From CAYFSC01 sp964345695 (GTDB lineage Bacteria; Bacteroidota; Rhodothermia; Rhodothermales; Salinibacteraceae), in the NCBI GenBank assembly GCA_964345695.1, contig CAYFSC010000031.1, positions 1-22,471 of the forward strand: a stretch of 22,471 bases of DNA, written 5' to 3'. A model generated the notes under the pieces. It made no database searches and had not been told where the DNA came from. It worked only from the letters and a program-made list of their open reading frames with translations. A program made the translations under genes and the position numbers. Positions 1 through 6,873 of the stretch are shown here, in pieces (the first letter of the stretch is position 1; each line of letters begins with the position of its first letter).

Positions 1-1916
1 GTGGCCTGTCCCCCCTTCGAGATCGCGACGACGTACGGCTCATCCGGCGCGTCCTCGTGGTTTTCGCTTTCCTCGTCGAAGAGCTGCCCCTGCTCGGTCG
101 GGTTGGGCGGCACCGGGTTGGGCAGCACGCGGTCGTCGAAACTCACGACACCGACGACGCGCTCGCCGTCGTCGAACGAGAAGAGCTTCTGCACGGGGTC
201 GCCATAGCCGGTTGTGCTCGGGATGTCGGCGATGCGCGTGGTGTAGCACGTGCCGTAGTTGGTGAAGAAGCCGACCGTCGCCCGCGTGGAGCCGGGCAGC
301 ACCCAGCCGACCTCATCGCCGTCGCGCACCCGGATCGAGTCGATCTCGGTGTAGGAGCCCTGACGCTTGACCCATCCCTCGCGCGTGACGATCACGAACA
401 CGTCTTCGTCGATGATGTAATCGCGCTCGGTGTACTCGATCTCGGCGTCCGGCCCCGCGATCGTGCTGCGGCGCGCGTCGGCGTACTCGTCGCGGATCTC
501 CCGAAGCTCGGACTTGATCAGTGTCCACCGCTCGCCCTCGTCGTCGAGCAGCGCGCGGATCTCGGCCGCCTTCTTCCGCTTCTCCTCCAGCTCCTCGCGG
601 ATGGCCTCGATCTCCATCTGCGAGAGCTTGTACAGCTTCGTCTCCAGAATCGCGTCGGCCTGCGTCTCGTCCAGCCGGAACCGATGCCGGAGCCGCTGTG
701 AGGCGTCCTCCTTGTTCTTCGAGGCGCGGATGATCTTGATCGCCTCGTCCAGGGCATCGAAGATGATTTCGAAGCCTTCGAGCAGGTGGATGCGCTTCTC
801 CAGCTTGTCCAGCTCGTGCTCCAGGCGCCGGACCACGACCTCCATCCGAAAGTCGAGGAAATGCCGCAGGATGTCCGTTAGATTCACGCGCTCCGGCTGC
901 CCGACCTCCACGTCGTCGGTCGGCACGAGGCATGTCAGGTTGACGTGGAAGCGGTGCTGCAGCTTCGTGTGCTTAAAGAGGTAGGCCATCGCCGCCTCGG
1001 CGTCGGAGCCGCGTTTCAGCTCCAGCACGATGCGCACGTCGTCGGTCGACTCGTCGCGGACGTTGGAGAGCTGCGGGACGTTTTCGTCGGCAATGTGGTC
1101 CGCGATCTCCTCGACAATCTTGCTCTTGTCGACGCCGTACGGAATCGACTCGATGATGGCGCGGGTCTTGCCCTTCATGCGGTACTCGCCGCGCATCTCG
1201 ATCGTCCCCTTCCCCGTTTCGTAGATCTCCTCGATCTCCTCCGTCGTGTTGAGGATGCGCGCCCCGGTCGGGAAGTCGGGTCCCTGGATGTGGTTTTTCA
1301 CCAGGGTCGACACGCGGGCGTTCGGCGAGTCGATCATGTAGATGGCCGCATCGATCACCTCGCCCAGGTTGTGCGGCGGAATGTTCGTGGCCATGCCGAC
1401 GGCAATGCCGCTTGCGCCGTTGACGAGCAGGTTCGGAAACTTCGACGGCAGGACGACGGGCTCGGACGTGGTGCCGTCAAAGTTCGGCCGGAAATCGACC
1501 GTGTCCTTCCGGATCTCCTGCAGCATGTCCATCGACAGCGGACGGAGCTTCGCCTCCGTGTACCGCATGGCGGCCGGGTTGTCGCCGTCCAGCGAGCCGA
1601 AGTTGCCGTGCCCGTCCACGAGCGGCGCACGCAGGGAGAAGTCCTGCGCCATCCGCACCATGGCGTCGTAGATGGCCTGATCGCCGTGCGGGTGATACTT
1701 CCCCATCGTGTCGCCGACGACGGTCGCGCTCTTGCGATGCCGCTTGTCCGGATAGAGCCGGAGGTTGTTGAACATCGCATACAGGATGCGGCGCTGCACC
1801 GGTTTCAAGCCATCGCGGATGTCAGGGAGCGCACGGCTTGTGATGACCGACAGGGCGTAGTTCAGATACCGCTTGCGGGCGGTTTCGTGAAGGGGAATTG
1901 TTTTCGTGACGGGCAT
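1..1916 (-). CDS. parC: Type IIA DNA topoisomerase, A subunit, ParC-like (3' end outside window)
   Basis: DNA-cleaving subunit of an ATP-dependent type II topoisomerase, expected to work with a ParE/GyrB-like partner that is not in this window. The first 638 codons are present; the C-terminus lies beyond base 1. Residues 17-40 hold the family opening (NYALSVI, ALPDIRDGLKPVQRR). The quinolone-binding helix is at about 65-90 (GKYHPHGDQAIYD) and the catalytic Tyr is Y119 in AAMRYTEAKL. The tower and coiled-coil region run to about 480, and the start of the beta-pinwheel domain follows. No GyrA box (Q-R-R-G-G-K-G type) is seen at about 520-535, where it would be expected. This favours a topoisomerase IV-like rather than gyrase activity. 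Residues 602-626 are a Pro- then Asp/Glu-rich insert. The ATG at 1914-1916 is chosen because the conserved domain begins just after it; there is no Shine-Dalgarno. The family is certain; ParC versus GyrA is inference. Confidence 0.93.
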   Translation of the reverse strand, partial: MPVTKTIPLHETARKRYLNYALSVITSRALPDIRDGLKPVQRRILYAMFNNLRLYPDKRHRKSATVVGDTMGKYHPHGDQAIYDAMVRMAQDFSLRAPLVDGHGNFGSLDGDNPAAMRYTEAKLRPLSMDMLQEIRKDTVDFRPNFDGTTSEPVVLPSKFPNLLVNGASGIAVGMATNIPPHNLGEVIDAAIYMIDSPNARVSTLVKNHIQGPDFPTGARILNTTEEIEEIYETGKGTIEMRGEYRMKGKTRAIIESIPYGVDKSKIVEEIADHIADENVPQLSNVRDESTDDVRIVLELKRGSDAEAAMAYLFKHTKLQHRFHVNLTCLVPTDDVEVGQPERVNLTDILRHFLDFRMEVVVRRLEHELDKLEKRIHLLEGFEIIFDALDEAIKIIRASKNKEDASQRLRHRFRLDETQADAILETKLYKLSQMEIEAIREELEEKRKKAAEIRALLDDEGERWTLIKSELREIRDEYADARRSTIAGPDAEIEYTERDYIIDEDVFVIVTREGWVKRQGSYTEIDSIRVRDGDEVGWVLPGSTRATVGFFTNYGTCYTTRIADIPSTTGYGDPVQKLFSFDDGERVVGVVSFDDRVLPNPVPPNPTEQGQLFDEESENHEDAPDEPYVVAISKGGQA

Positions 1917-1929
1917 TTGTCTTTGCTTT

Positions 1930-1938
1930 CAATAACGG
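1930..1938 (+). repeat. CAATAACGG repeat, copy 1
   Basis: Nine-base element lying 14-22 nt upstream of the topoisomerase ATG (it reads CCGTTATTG on the coding strand). The same nonamer occurs at 2071-2079 and 22431-22439, and I found no others. Copy 1 is preceded by TTTGCTTT, similar to the TGCTTTTTTG before copy 3. Confidence 0.55.
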
Positions 1939-1951
1939 ACGTTTCGGCGCA

Positions 1952-1987
1952 CACACATAGTTTACTCACACGTGCGACCAGATACAA
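1952..1987 (-). promoter_or_regulatory. Candidate promoter of the topoisomerase gene
   Basis: On the minus strand TTGTAT (1982-1987) and TAAACT (1959-1964) are separated by 17 bp, a weak sigma70-like pair. TATGTGTG (1952-1959) also matches seven of eight positions of the Bacteroidota -7 box TAnnTTTG, but the nearest upstream TTG is 25 bp away, longer than usual. Either would give a leader of about 30-45 nt before the ATG at 1916. This is pattern matching only. Confidence 0.3.
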
Positions 1988-2061
1988 GCCTGCTTTAGGT
2001 CGATTTTCGGGGGAGAGACTGGAAAGTTGGAGTTTCCCCGACGGATGCTCGTGCGGAAAAA

Positions 2062-2077
2062 GTTATCTTGCAATAAC
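2062..2077. promoter_or_regulatory. Inverted repeat GTTAT-N6-ATAAC, operator-like
   Basis: Perfect 5-bp arms (2062-2066 and 2073-2077) flank a 6-bp spacer in the leader region of the topoisomerase gene, about 150 bp upstream of its start. It overlaps copy 2 of the CAATAACGG repeat. Size and symmetry fit a dimeric regulator site, but short dyads of this kind also arise by chance. Confidence 0.3.
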
Positions 2078-2083
2078 GGCGCA
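2068..2083 (+). repeat. 16-bp repeat TTGCAATAACGGCGCA, copy A
   Basis: Exact 16-base match to 22428-22443 in the same orientation. Both copies are in gene-free DNA. It contains copy 2 of the CAATAACGG core. Function unknown. Confidence 0.6.
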
Positions 2084-2189
2084 CCACTGTCGATCTTCTC
2101 CCCTGGAACGACGACCCGTCCCCTCAACCGTTCCCCCTCAGGCGGGCATCGTTCATTGACCGTCATCCAATCGATTCCCCGGCTGCCAA

Positions 2190-2840
2190 TCAGTACGCGA
2201 GGGTAAAGTAGTCCTCCTCCCGGTCGGCGTGCAGTTGCAGGAGGTTGGCTCGCGCGAGGCGAACCAGCGTATCGGAGGCTTCCTGCGGAGAAATGTCAGC
2301 CAGCTTGGCAAACTCGGCCACCGTGATGCGCCCGTAATCGTCGAGATAGCGCATGAGCAACGACTCGGTCTCGCCAAACTGAAAGGTGATGCCAGTCTCT
2401 CCTTGGCGCTCGTGCATCATTTGGATGGACTCTGGGCTGGCTTCCACGCTCATCTCCTCGACGCGAACGTACGCCGTTCCGTCTCCGTGTATGCCGTCGC
2501 TACCGGGGATCAAATGGTGGGGTTTCTGGGAGCTCTCGGGGACACTCACCAGAATGACGTCCCGTCCAGTCTGGGTGTAGATACGCTCGGTGGAGTACTC
2601 CACGGGGGGCGACACGTGGCGGCGCATGGCTCGATCCAGCACGAACTCCTCCTCGGCAGCATCGTCCACACCAGCGATCGTCCCGTCGTCCGACACGCCA
2701 AGCAGGATGCGGCCGCCCTGCGTGTTGGCCAGAGCAATCATCTCTTTCGCAATCCGCTCGCCGTGCGGCACTTTGTGCTTGAACTCGAGGGAGATTCCCT
2801 CGCCCAACGAGACCAATTGCTTCAGCTCTTGAAGCGTCAT
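2190..2840 (-). CDS. Small AlbA_2 (Schlafen-type) domain protein with C-terminal winged helix
   Basis: A 216-residue protein with an AlbA_2/Schlafen-AlbA domain at about residues 1-140. The typical opening is visible: acidic residues before EFK (19-21), then AKEMIALANTQGGRILLGV (32-49) with the Asn and GG of the family. Residues 155-214 look like a winged helix-turn-helix (LLMRYLDDYGRITVAEFAKL, then a DISPQEASDTL recognition-helix pattern). This combination is usually annotated as an ATP-binding or transcriptional-regulator protein. The AAA_4 and HATPase_c_4 modules of longer relatives are absent. The start is set at the ATG 2838-2840 because the upstream 36 codons are low-complexity and unlike the family. 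It lies 114 bp downstream of gpsA. Target, and whether it binds DNA, RNA or nucleotide, cannot be told from sequence. Confidence 0.85.
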   Translation of the reverse strand: MTLQELKQLVSLGEGISLEFKHKVPHGERIAKEMIALANTQGGRILLGVSDDGTIAGVDDAAEEEFVLDRAMRRHVSPPVEYSTERIYTQTGRDVILVSVPESSQKPHHLIPGSDGIHGDGTAYVRVEEMSVEASPESIQMMHERQGETGITFQFGETESLLMRYLDDYGRITVAEFAKLADISPQEASDTLVRLARANLLQLHADREEDYFTLAY

Positions 2841-2954
2841 AACATGATGAGGCCGGGAAGTGAGAGGGCGAGTACGAGGGCCTCCGGCCGCAGGGTCGTG
2901 CGTCGCAGCACGGAGAAAGACCTCAGCAGAGGGTTGGTTCGGCCGCAACGCCCG

Positions 2955-4001
2955 TTAACTGCTGGACGACGCGGCCGTAGGGTCCTGCAGAGCCGCTGGA
3001 CGCCAGTGCTCGTGCTTGGCACTTCGGGTCATCAGCGTTTCCATCATTTCGTGGGGGCGCTGGCCCCGAAACAGAACGGCGTACACCGCCTCAGTAATGG
3101 GCATTTCCACGTCGTGCTTCTGGGCAAGGTCGTGAATCGACTGGGTCGTGCGGACGCCCTCGGCCACCATGTCCATGCCAGCCAGCACCTCATCGAGCGT
3201 CTTTCCACGGCCGATCTCTTCGCCGAGATGCCGATTGCGGCTGTGCTGGCTCATGCACGTCACGACCAGATCACCGATCCCGGTGAGCCCCGCAAACGTC
3301 TGCGGGTTCGCGCCCATGACCCGTCCCAGCCGACGGATCTCAGCGATGCCGCGCGTTACGAGGGCCGCCTTGGCGTTGTCGCCGTATCCCACTCCGTCGC
3401 TGATGCCGGCAGCAATGGCCAGCACGTTTTTGGCCGATCCGCCGATCTCCACGCCGATCACGTCTGTGTTGACGTACACCCGAAGGCGGTCGGTCAGGAA
3501 GGCCTTCTGGATGCGGTGGGCGAGATCCGCCGAGGGGGCGGCAGCGACGACTGTGGTAGGACGATTTTCGGCCACTTCCTCAGCGTGGCTCGGGCCGTAC
3601 AGCGCACCGATCCGCTCGGGCCTCCCGAGAACGTCGGCTAGGACCTGCGACATGGTCATGAGGGTGTCGTTCTCGATGCCCTTCGCCAGCGAGACGATTG
3701 TTTCGTCTCCCGACAGATGCGGACGCACTTTCTGGGCGAGATCCCGCATGCCCTGCGAGGGAACGGCGAAGGCTACCATCGGAGCAGCAGATACCGCCGT
3801 CCCCAGATCCGTGACGATGTTTACGCTATGGGGAATCTCGACCTCCGGCAGGTAGGTCGGATTGTGACGAGAGGCGGTCATGCGGGCGGCCGCTTCCGCA
3901 TTGCGCGTCCAGAGGGTGATGGTGCGAGCCGCTTGCGCCAGATGCACGGAGAGCGCCGTTCCCCAGCTTCCGGCCCCCAAAATCGTCAGTGGTGCAGGCA
4001 T
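2955..4001 (-). CDS. gpsA: NAD(P)-dependent glycerol-3-phosphate dehydrogenase
   Basis: Reduces dihydroxyacetone phosphate to sn-glycerol 3-phosphate in the cytoplasm, giving the backbone for phospholipids. The 348-residue protein matches the usual length. Visible motifs are the Rossmann loop GAGSWGTALS (9-18), SLAKGIEN with K107, GPSHAEEVA (136-144), the IGGSAKNVLAIAAG block with catalytic K191, and CMSQHSRNRHLG in the C-terminal substrate domain. The ATG at 3999-4001 is preferred because the Rossmann strand begins directly after it; an in-frame TTG ten codons upstream is unlikely. It is followed 114 bp downstream by the AlbA_2 gene and preceded by plsY 108 bp upstream. The last dozen residues are a Ser/Ala-rich tail. 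No Shine-Dalgarno. Confidence 0.96.
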   Translation of the reverse strand: MPAPLTILGAGSWGTALSVHLAQAARTITLWTRNAEAAARMTASRHNPTYLPEVEIPHSVNIVTDLGTAVSAAPMVAFAVPSQGMRDLAQKVRPHLSGDETIVSLAKGIENDTLMTMSQVLADVLGRPERIGALYGPSHAEEVAENRPTTVVAAAPSADLAHRIQKAFLTDRLRVYVNTDVIGVEIGGSAKNVLAIAAGISDGVGYGDNAKAALVTRGIAEIRRLGRVMGANPQTFAGLTGIGDLVVTCMSQHSRNRHLGEEIGRGKTLDEVLAGMDMVAEGVRTTQSIHDLAQKHDVEMPITEAVYAVLFRGQRPHEMMETLMTRSAKHEHWRPAALQDPTAASSSS

Positions 4002-4109
4002 GGTGCCGTGTGGAAACGATACAGCGGACAAGTGATCGGGCGGGGCCGCGCAGTCGGGCGCCGTGCGTTTTCTCCTCGGCCGGTCTCTAAAGCGTGGGCA
4101 CGAGCGACC

Positions 4110-4802
4110 CTACGCTTCCAGCTCACCGCGTCCTCGCATGCCCTCGGCAGGACGGAACGAGCTCACCTGATTCTCGGTGCCGCGCAGCAGCCGCTTGATA
4201 TTGGACTGGTGCGCCACGATGATCGCCAAGGCAAGGACCCCGCCGAACACGATCAGGCTCGGGTCCTCGGCGGCGCCAAACACATACCGACGGATCGCCA
4301 CGATGGTCGGGAACGCAATCGACGCGGTGATGGACGCCAGAGATACGAACCGCGAGGACAGCAGCACGATGGCAAACACGGCGAACGTGAGCAGCGTCGA
4401 GATCGGCGTGAGCGCGAGGAGGATGCCTGCCGCGGTGTTCACCCCCTTGCCCCCGTTGAAGTTCGCAAACACCGGAAACATGTGCCCTATCACGGCCGCG
4501 AGCCCGGCGATCAAGCCAACCACGGTGCCTGTCTCCCACGAAGCCGCACCGAGCGAAGGAACCGGGTCGATGCGTACGTACTGCGCGATCACTCCGGCCG
4601 AGAGCGCACCTTTGCCCATGTCAATGATGGTGGCTGTGACGCCGGCCTGCCATCCGACGACGCGAAAGGCATTGGTGGCCCCAGCGTTTCCGCTGCCGTA
4701 CTTCCGGATGTCGACACCATACAACCCCTTGCTAGACCACAGGCTCCCCGGAATGGAGCCGACGAGATAGCTGAGGAGGATGATGACAACGAGCGACCAC
4801 AT
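4110..4802 (-). CDS. plsY: Acyl-phosphate:glycerol-3-phosphate acyltransferase PlsY
   Basis: Integral membrane enzyme that transfers an acyl group from acyl phosphate to glycerol 3-phosphate, making lysophosphatidic acid. At 230 residues it has several hydrophobic segments (about 3-18, 93-113, 124-150, 155-170, 182-198). The PlsY signature motifs are clear: GSIPGSLWSSK (15-25), KYGSGNAGATNAFRVVG (34-50) and GHMFPVFANFNGGKGV (106-121). The C-terminal 25 residues (after SNIKRLLRGTE) are a polar tail. Upstream is purM (180 bp gap) and downstream gpsA (108 bp), which supplies its acceptor substrate. PlsX, which would make the acyl phosphate, is not in the window. The ATG 4800-4802 starts directly at the first membrane helix. 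Confidence 0.96.
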   Translation of the reverse strand: MWSLVVIILLSYLVGSIPGSLWSSKGLYGVDIRKYGSGNAGATNAFRVVGWQAGVTATIIDMGKGALSAGVIAQYVRIDPVPSLGAASWETGTVVGLIAGLAAVIGHMFPVFANFNGGKGVNTAAGILLALTPISTLLTFAVFAIVLLSSRFVSLASITASIAFPTIVAIRRYVFGAAEDPSLIVFGGVLALAIIVAHQSNIKRLLRGTENQVSSFRPAEGMRGRGELEA

Positions 4803-4982
4803 GGCAACGAGCGACCTGTGAGAGAAGGATGCAAATCAAAGAAGAAGGCAGGAGGTCGGACAGAGGGGCAGGATAGGCAGGGCCTTCATCCGGCGCATCG
4901 CATTGGGGACCCCAGCCAAGCAATGATGCCGTTCTTACCGGCGCGAACGGTCGCTTGGTTCCGTGCAGGCGACGCAAGAATC

Positions 4983-5987
4983 CTACGAGGCACGCTCGAC
5001 GCGCCCGATGCGGACGGCGGTTTCCCCCTTCTCCTTCAGCGTTTGGCGAGCGGCGCGTGCTTGGTCGGGGCGAACGACCGCCACCAGTCCCACACCGAGG
5101 TTGAACGTCCGCCGCAGATCGGCCTCGGGCACGTCGCCGTGGCGCTGAATCAAGTCGAAGATGGCGGGGCGCGTCCAGGCGTCGTAGTCGATCACCGCCC
5201 GGGTGCCGTCCGGAAGCACGCGGCGGACGTTCCCTGGCAGCCCGCCGCCGGTCACATGCGCGACGGCCTGCACCTGTCCGGCCCCAACCAGCGCCTGAAT
5301 GGCTCCCAGATAGGACCGGTGAACCGTCAACAGAGCATCGCCGATGCTTTGGCCGCCCAGCGCCTTCGGGGTGGACGTGACATCGTAGCGGTCAAACAGC
5401 ACCGTGCGCGCAAGAGTGTATCCATTGGTGTGGAGCCCTGTCGAGGGCAGCCCGAGGAGCACATCGCCCGGCTCCACGCGATCGGCCTTCAGGATGTTCT
5501 CCTTGTCCACCACGCCCACGACTGTCCCCACCAGATCGAAGTCATCGGCGCCGTACACGTCGGGCATCTCGGCAATCTCCCCTCCGACAAGCGCGCATTG
5601 GTTGTCTGAGCAGGCCGTGGCAAAGCCGCGGACGATGTCTTCTGCCACGTCCGGGTCGAGGGAGCCAACGCCATAGTAATCCAGGAAGTAGAGCGGTGTG
5701 GCCCCGCACACTGCGATGTCGTTCACACAGTGGTTGACGAGGTCCTGCCCCACGGTGTCGTAGCGCTCAGCCCGGGCGGCCACCTTCAGTTTCGTGCCCA
5801 CCCCGTCGATGCTGGAGACCAGGACCGGGTGGGTCACCGACGAAAGGTCCAACTCGAAGAAGGAGCCGAAGGCCCCGATGTCTTCCAGAACTCCGGGCGT
5901 AAAGGTCTCCCGAACCATGGGCCCGATGCGATCGACGGCCTCATCGCCCGCGTCGATGTCAACCCCCGCTTCCTTGTACGTGGTCAT
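4983..5987 (-). CDS. purM: Phosphoribosylformylglycinamidine cyclo-ligase (AIR synthetase)
   Basis: ATP-dependent ring closure of FGAM to 5-aminoimidazole ribonucleotide, the fifth step of purine synthesis in the cytoplasm. At 334 residues it is close to family length. Family blocks are present in order: VSSIDGVGTKLKVA (58-70), HCVNDIAVCGATPLYFLDYY, GGEIAEMPDVY, GLPSTGLHTNGYTLAR and the C-terminal HVTGGGLPGNVRRVLP. No other pur genes are nearby, so it is a lone pathway gene here. The upstream gene (DUF2064 family) is 83 bp away and that gap holds a hairpin (6030-6053), so separate transcription is plausible. Confidence 0.97.
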   Translation of the reverse strand: MTTYKEAGVDIDAGDEAVDRIGPMVRETFTPGVLEDIGAFGSFFELDLSSVTHPVLVSSIDGVGTKLKVAARAERYDTVGQDLVNHCVNDIAVCGATPLYFLDYYGVGSLDPDVAEDIVRGFATACSDNQCALVGGEIAEMPDVYGADDFDLVGTVVGVVDKENILKADRVEPGDVLLGLPSTGLHTNGYTLARTVLFDRYDVTSTPKALGGQSIGDALLTVHRSYLGAIQALVGAGQVQAVAHVTGGGLPGNVRRVLPDGTRAVIDYDAWTRPAIFDLIQRHGDVPEADLRRTFNLGVGLVAVVRPDQARAARQTLKEKGETAVRIGRVERAS

Positions 5988-6029
5988 GAATATCGAACGT
6001 CGGTTGGCGTGCAGTCAGTGAAAGGAGAA

Positions 6030-6053
6030 GGCCGAGTAGCGCCTCGTTCGGCC
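6030..6053 (-). terminator. Hairpin between the DUF2064 gene and purM
   Basis: On the minus strand GGCCGA and TCGGCC (6-bp arms) enclose a 12-nt loop and are followed by TTCTCCTTT. It lies just after the stop of the upstream gene, so it may be a weak intrinsic terminator or attenuator before purM. The T-tract is imperfect. Confidence 0.35.
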
Positions 6054-6070
6054 CCCAAACCCAGGGTGGA

Positions 6071-6739
6071 CTACCGAACGAGCGCCCGCAGGCCGAGATC
6101 GCTGACCACCTGCCGCGTGGCCGGAAGGTCGGCCGATGTTGTTTTCAGATCGTTCAGCAGCCGCTCCAATGTTTGCGGCGTGTCCACGTCATACCACTTG
6201 GGCAGCACAGTCAGGCGAGCGTCGGTCTTTTCCACGCGGGCCAAGGTGTCTCGAAAGACCCGCGGGTGGCTGTAGGTCATGCCTTCGAAGAGAGCGGGAT
6301 AGAACGCATTCATGCCGATCAGGTAGTAGCCGCCGTCCTCGCTCGGACCGATGCAGAGCGAGCGGTCTTGTCCCAGCACCTGGAAGGCTTTTCGGAGATA
6401 CGCAGACGGAAGGGTGGGGTGGTCCGTTCCGATCACGCAGCAGCGGTCGTAGGTCCGAAGGGATGCCTCGAACGCGTTCCGCATGCGTGCGCCGAGCGAT
6501 GCGCCTTCCTGCGCCACAACCGGCACCGCGTCGGGAACCAGATCGAGGCCGCCCTCCGGCACGGGCGGCGCCAGATACAAACGGACGTCGACCGGCAGCG
6601 AGGTGTACTGCGCGAGCGCGTCGGAAAGAAACGCCTTGTACAAACGCGCGGCCTCCTCTGCTGTGAGCACCGGCGTGAGTCGCGTTTTCACGTTTCCCGG
6701 ACGGGGAACCTTCGCGAAGACGAGCAGGGCATCAGTCAT
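6071..6739 (-). CDS. DUF2064 / TIGR04282-type glycosyltransferase-like protein
   Basis: A 222-residue protein of the nucleotide-diphospho-sugar transferase fold, in the family annotated as DUF2064 or 'TIGR04282 arsenosugar biosynthesis glycosyltransferase'. Visible motifs: FAKVPRPGNVKTRLTP (8-23), a nucleotide-binding signature; an IGTDHPTLP block with the metal-binding Asp; and GPSEDGGYYLIGM, typical of the family. A WYDVDTPQTLERL segment lies near the C-terminus. The true donor and acceptor are unknown; the arsenosugar label comes from a subset of relatives, and no arsenic or radical-SAM gene is present here. It sits between the cysteine desulfurase (134 bp) and purM (83 bp) without a clear metabolic link. 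The ATG 6737-6739 directly precedes the first beta strand; no Shine-Dalgarno. Confidence 0.88.
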   Translation of the reverse strand: MTDALLVFAKVPRPGNVKTRLTPVLTAEEAARLYKAFLSDALAQYTSLPVDVRLYLAPPVPEGGLDLVPDAVPVVAQEGASLGARMRNAFEASLRTYDRCCVIGTDHPTLPSAYLRKAFQVLGQDRSLCIGPSEDGGYYLIGMNAFYPALFEGMTYSHPRVFRDTLARVEKTDARLTVLPKWYDVDTPQTLERLLNDLKTTSADLPATRQVVSDLGLRALVR

Positions 6740-6804
6740 CCGGACGCGGCGTGCAGGTGGTGGAAGTCAGAAACAATGGCAGCGGGGAAAAGCCGTCGGG
6801 GAGC

Positions 6805-6835
6805 GGACCCCGGTCCGGCGCGCTTGCTCAAGCGC
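6805..6835 (-). terminator. Two adjacent inverted repeats downstream of the cysteine desulfurase gene
   Basis: GGACC-CC-GGTCC (6805-6816) and GCGCTTG-CT-CAAGCGC (6820-6835) sit side by side in the 134-bp gap after the desulfurase stop. A TTTT run follows about 15 nt later on the minus strand. They could form a terminator or an RNA-stabilising structure; the T-run is too far away for a classic intrinsic terminator. Confidence 0.35.
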
Positions 6836-6873
6836 CGACGCCAACCTCGGCATCGAGAGCACGGAACGCAAAC

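Larger units (their letters stand above)
1917..2189. other. Intergenic region upstream of the topoisomerase gene
   Basis: This 273-bp gap lies between the AlbA_2-domain gene and the topoisomerase gene, both on the minus strand. It is AT-richer than its flanks. It holds the candidate promoter, two copies of the CAATAACGG repeat (1930-1938 and 2071-2079) and the inverted repeat at 2062-2077. I see no convincing coding frame or terminator; a 66-codon minus frame at 1966-2166 has no protein-like features. Confidence 0.6.

Noticed and set aside
945..2159. 404-codon plus-strand frame opposite the topoisomerase gene
   Set aside because: It mirrors the conserved topoisomerase codons and has no recognisable domain; long antisense frames are common at this GC content.
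1966..2166. 66-codon minus-strand frame in the topoisomerase upstream region
   Set aside because: No domain, and it overlaps the promoter-like and repeat elements.
3717..5609. 630-codon plus-strand frame opposite gpsA, plsY and purM
   Set aside because: It crosses three real minus-strand genes and their gaps and is a low-complexity Arg/Gly/His-rich translation, so an artefact.
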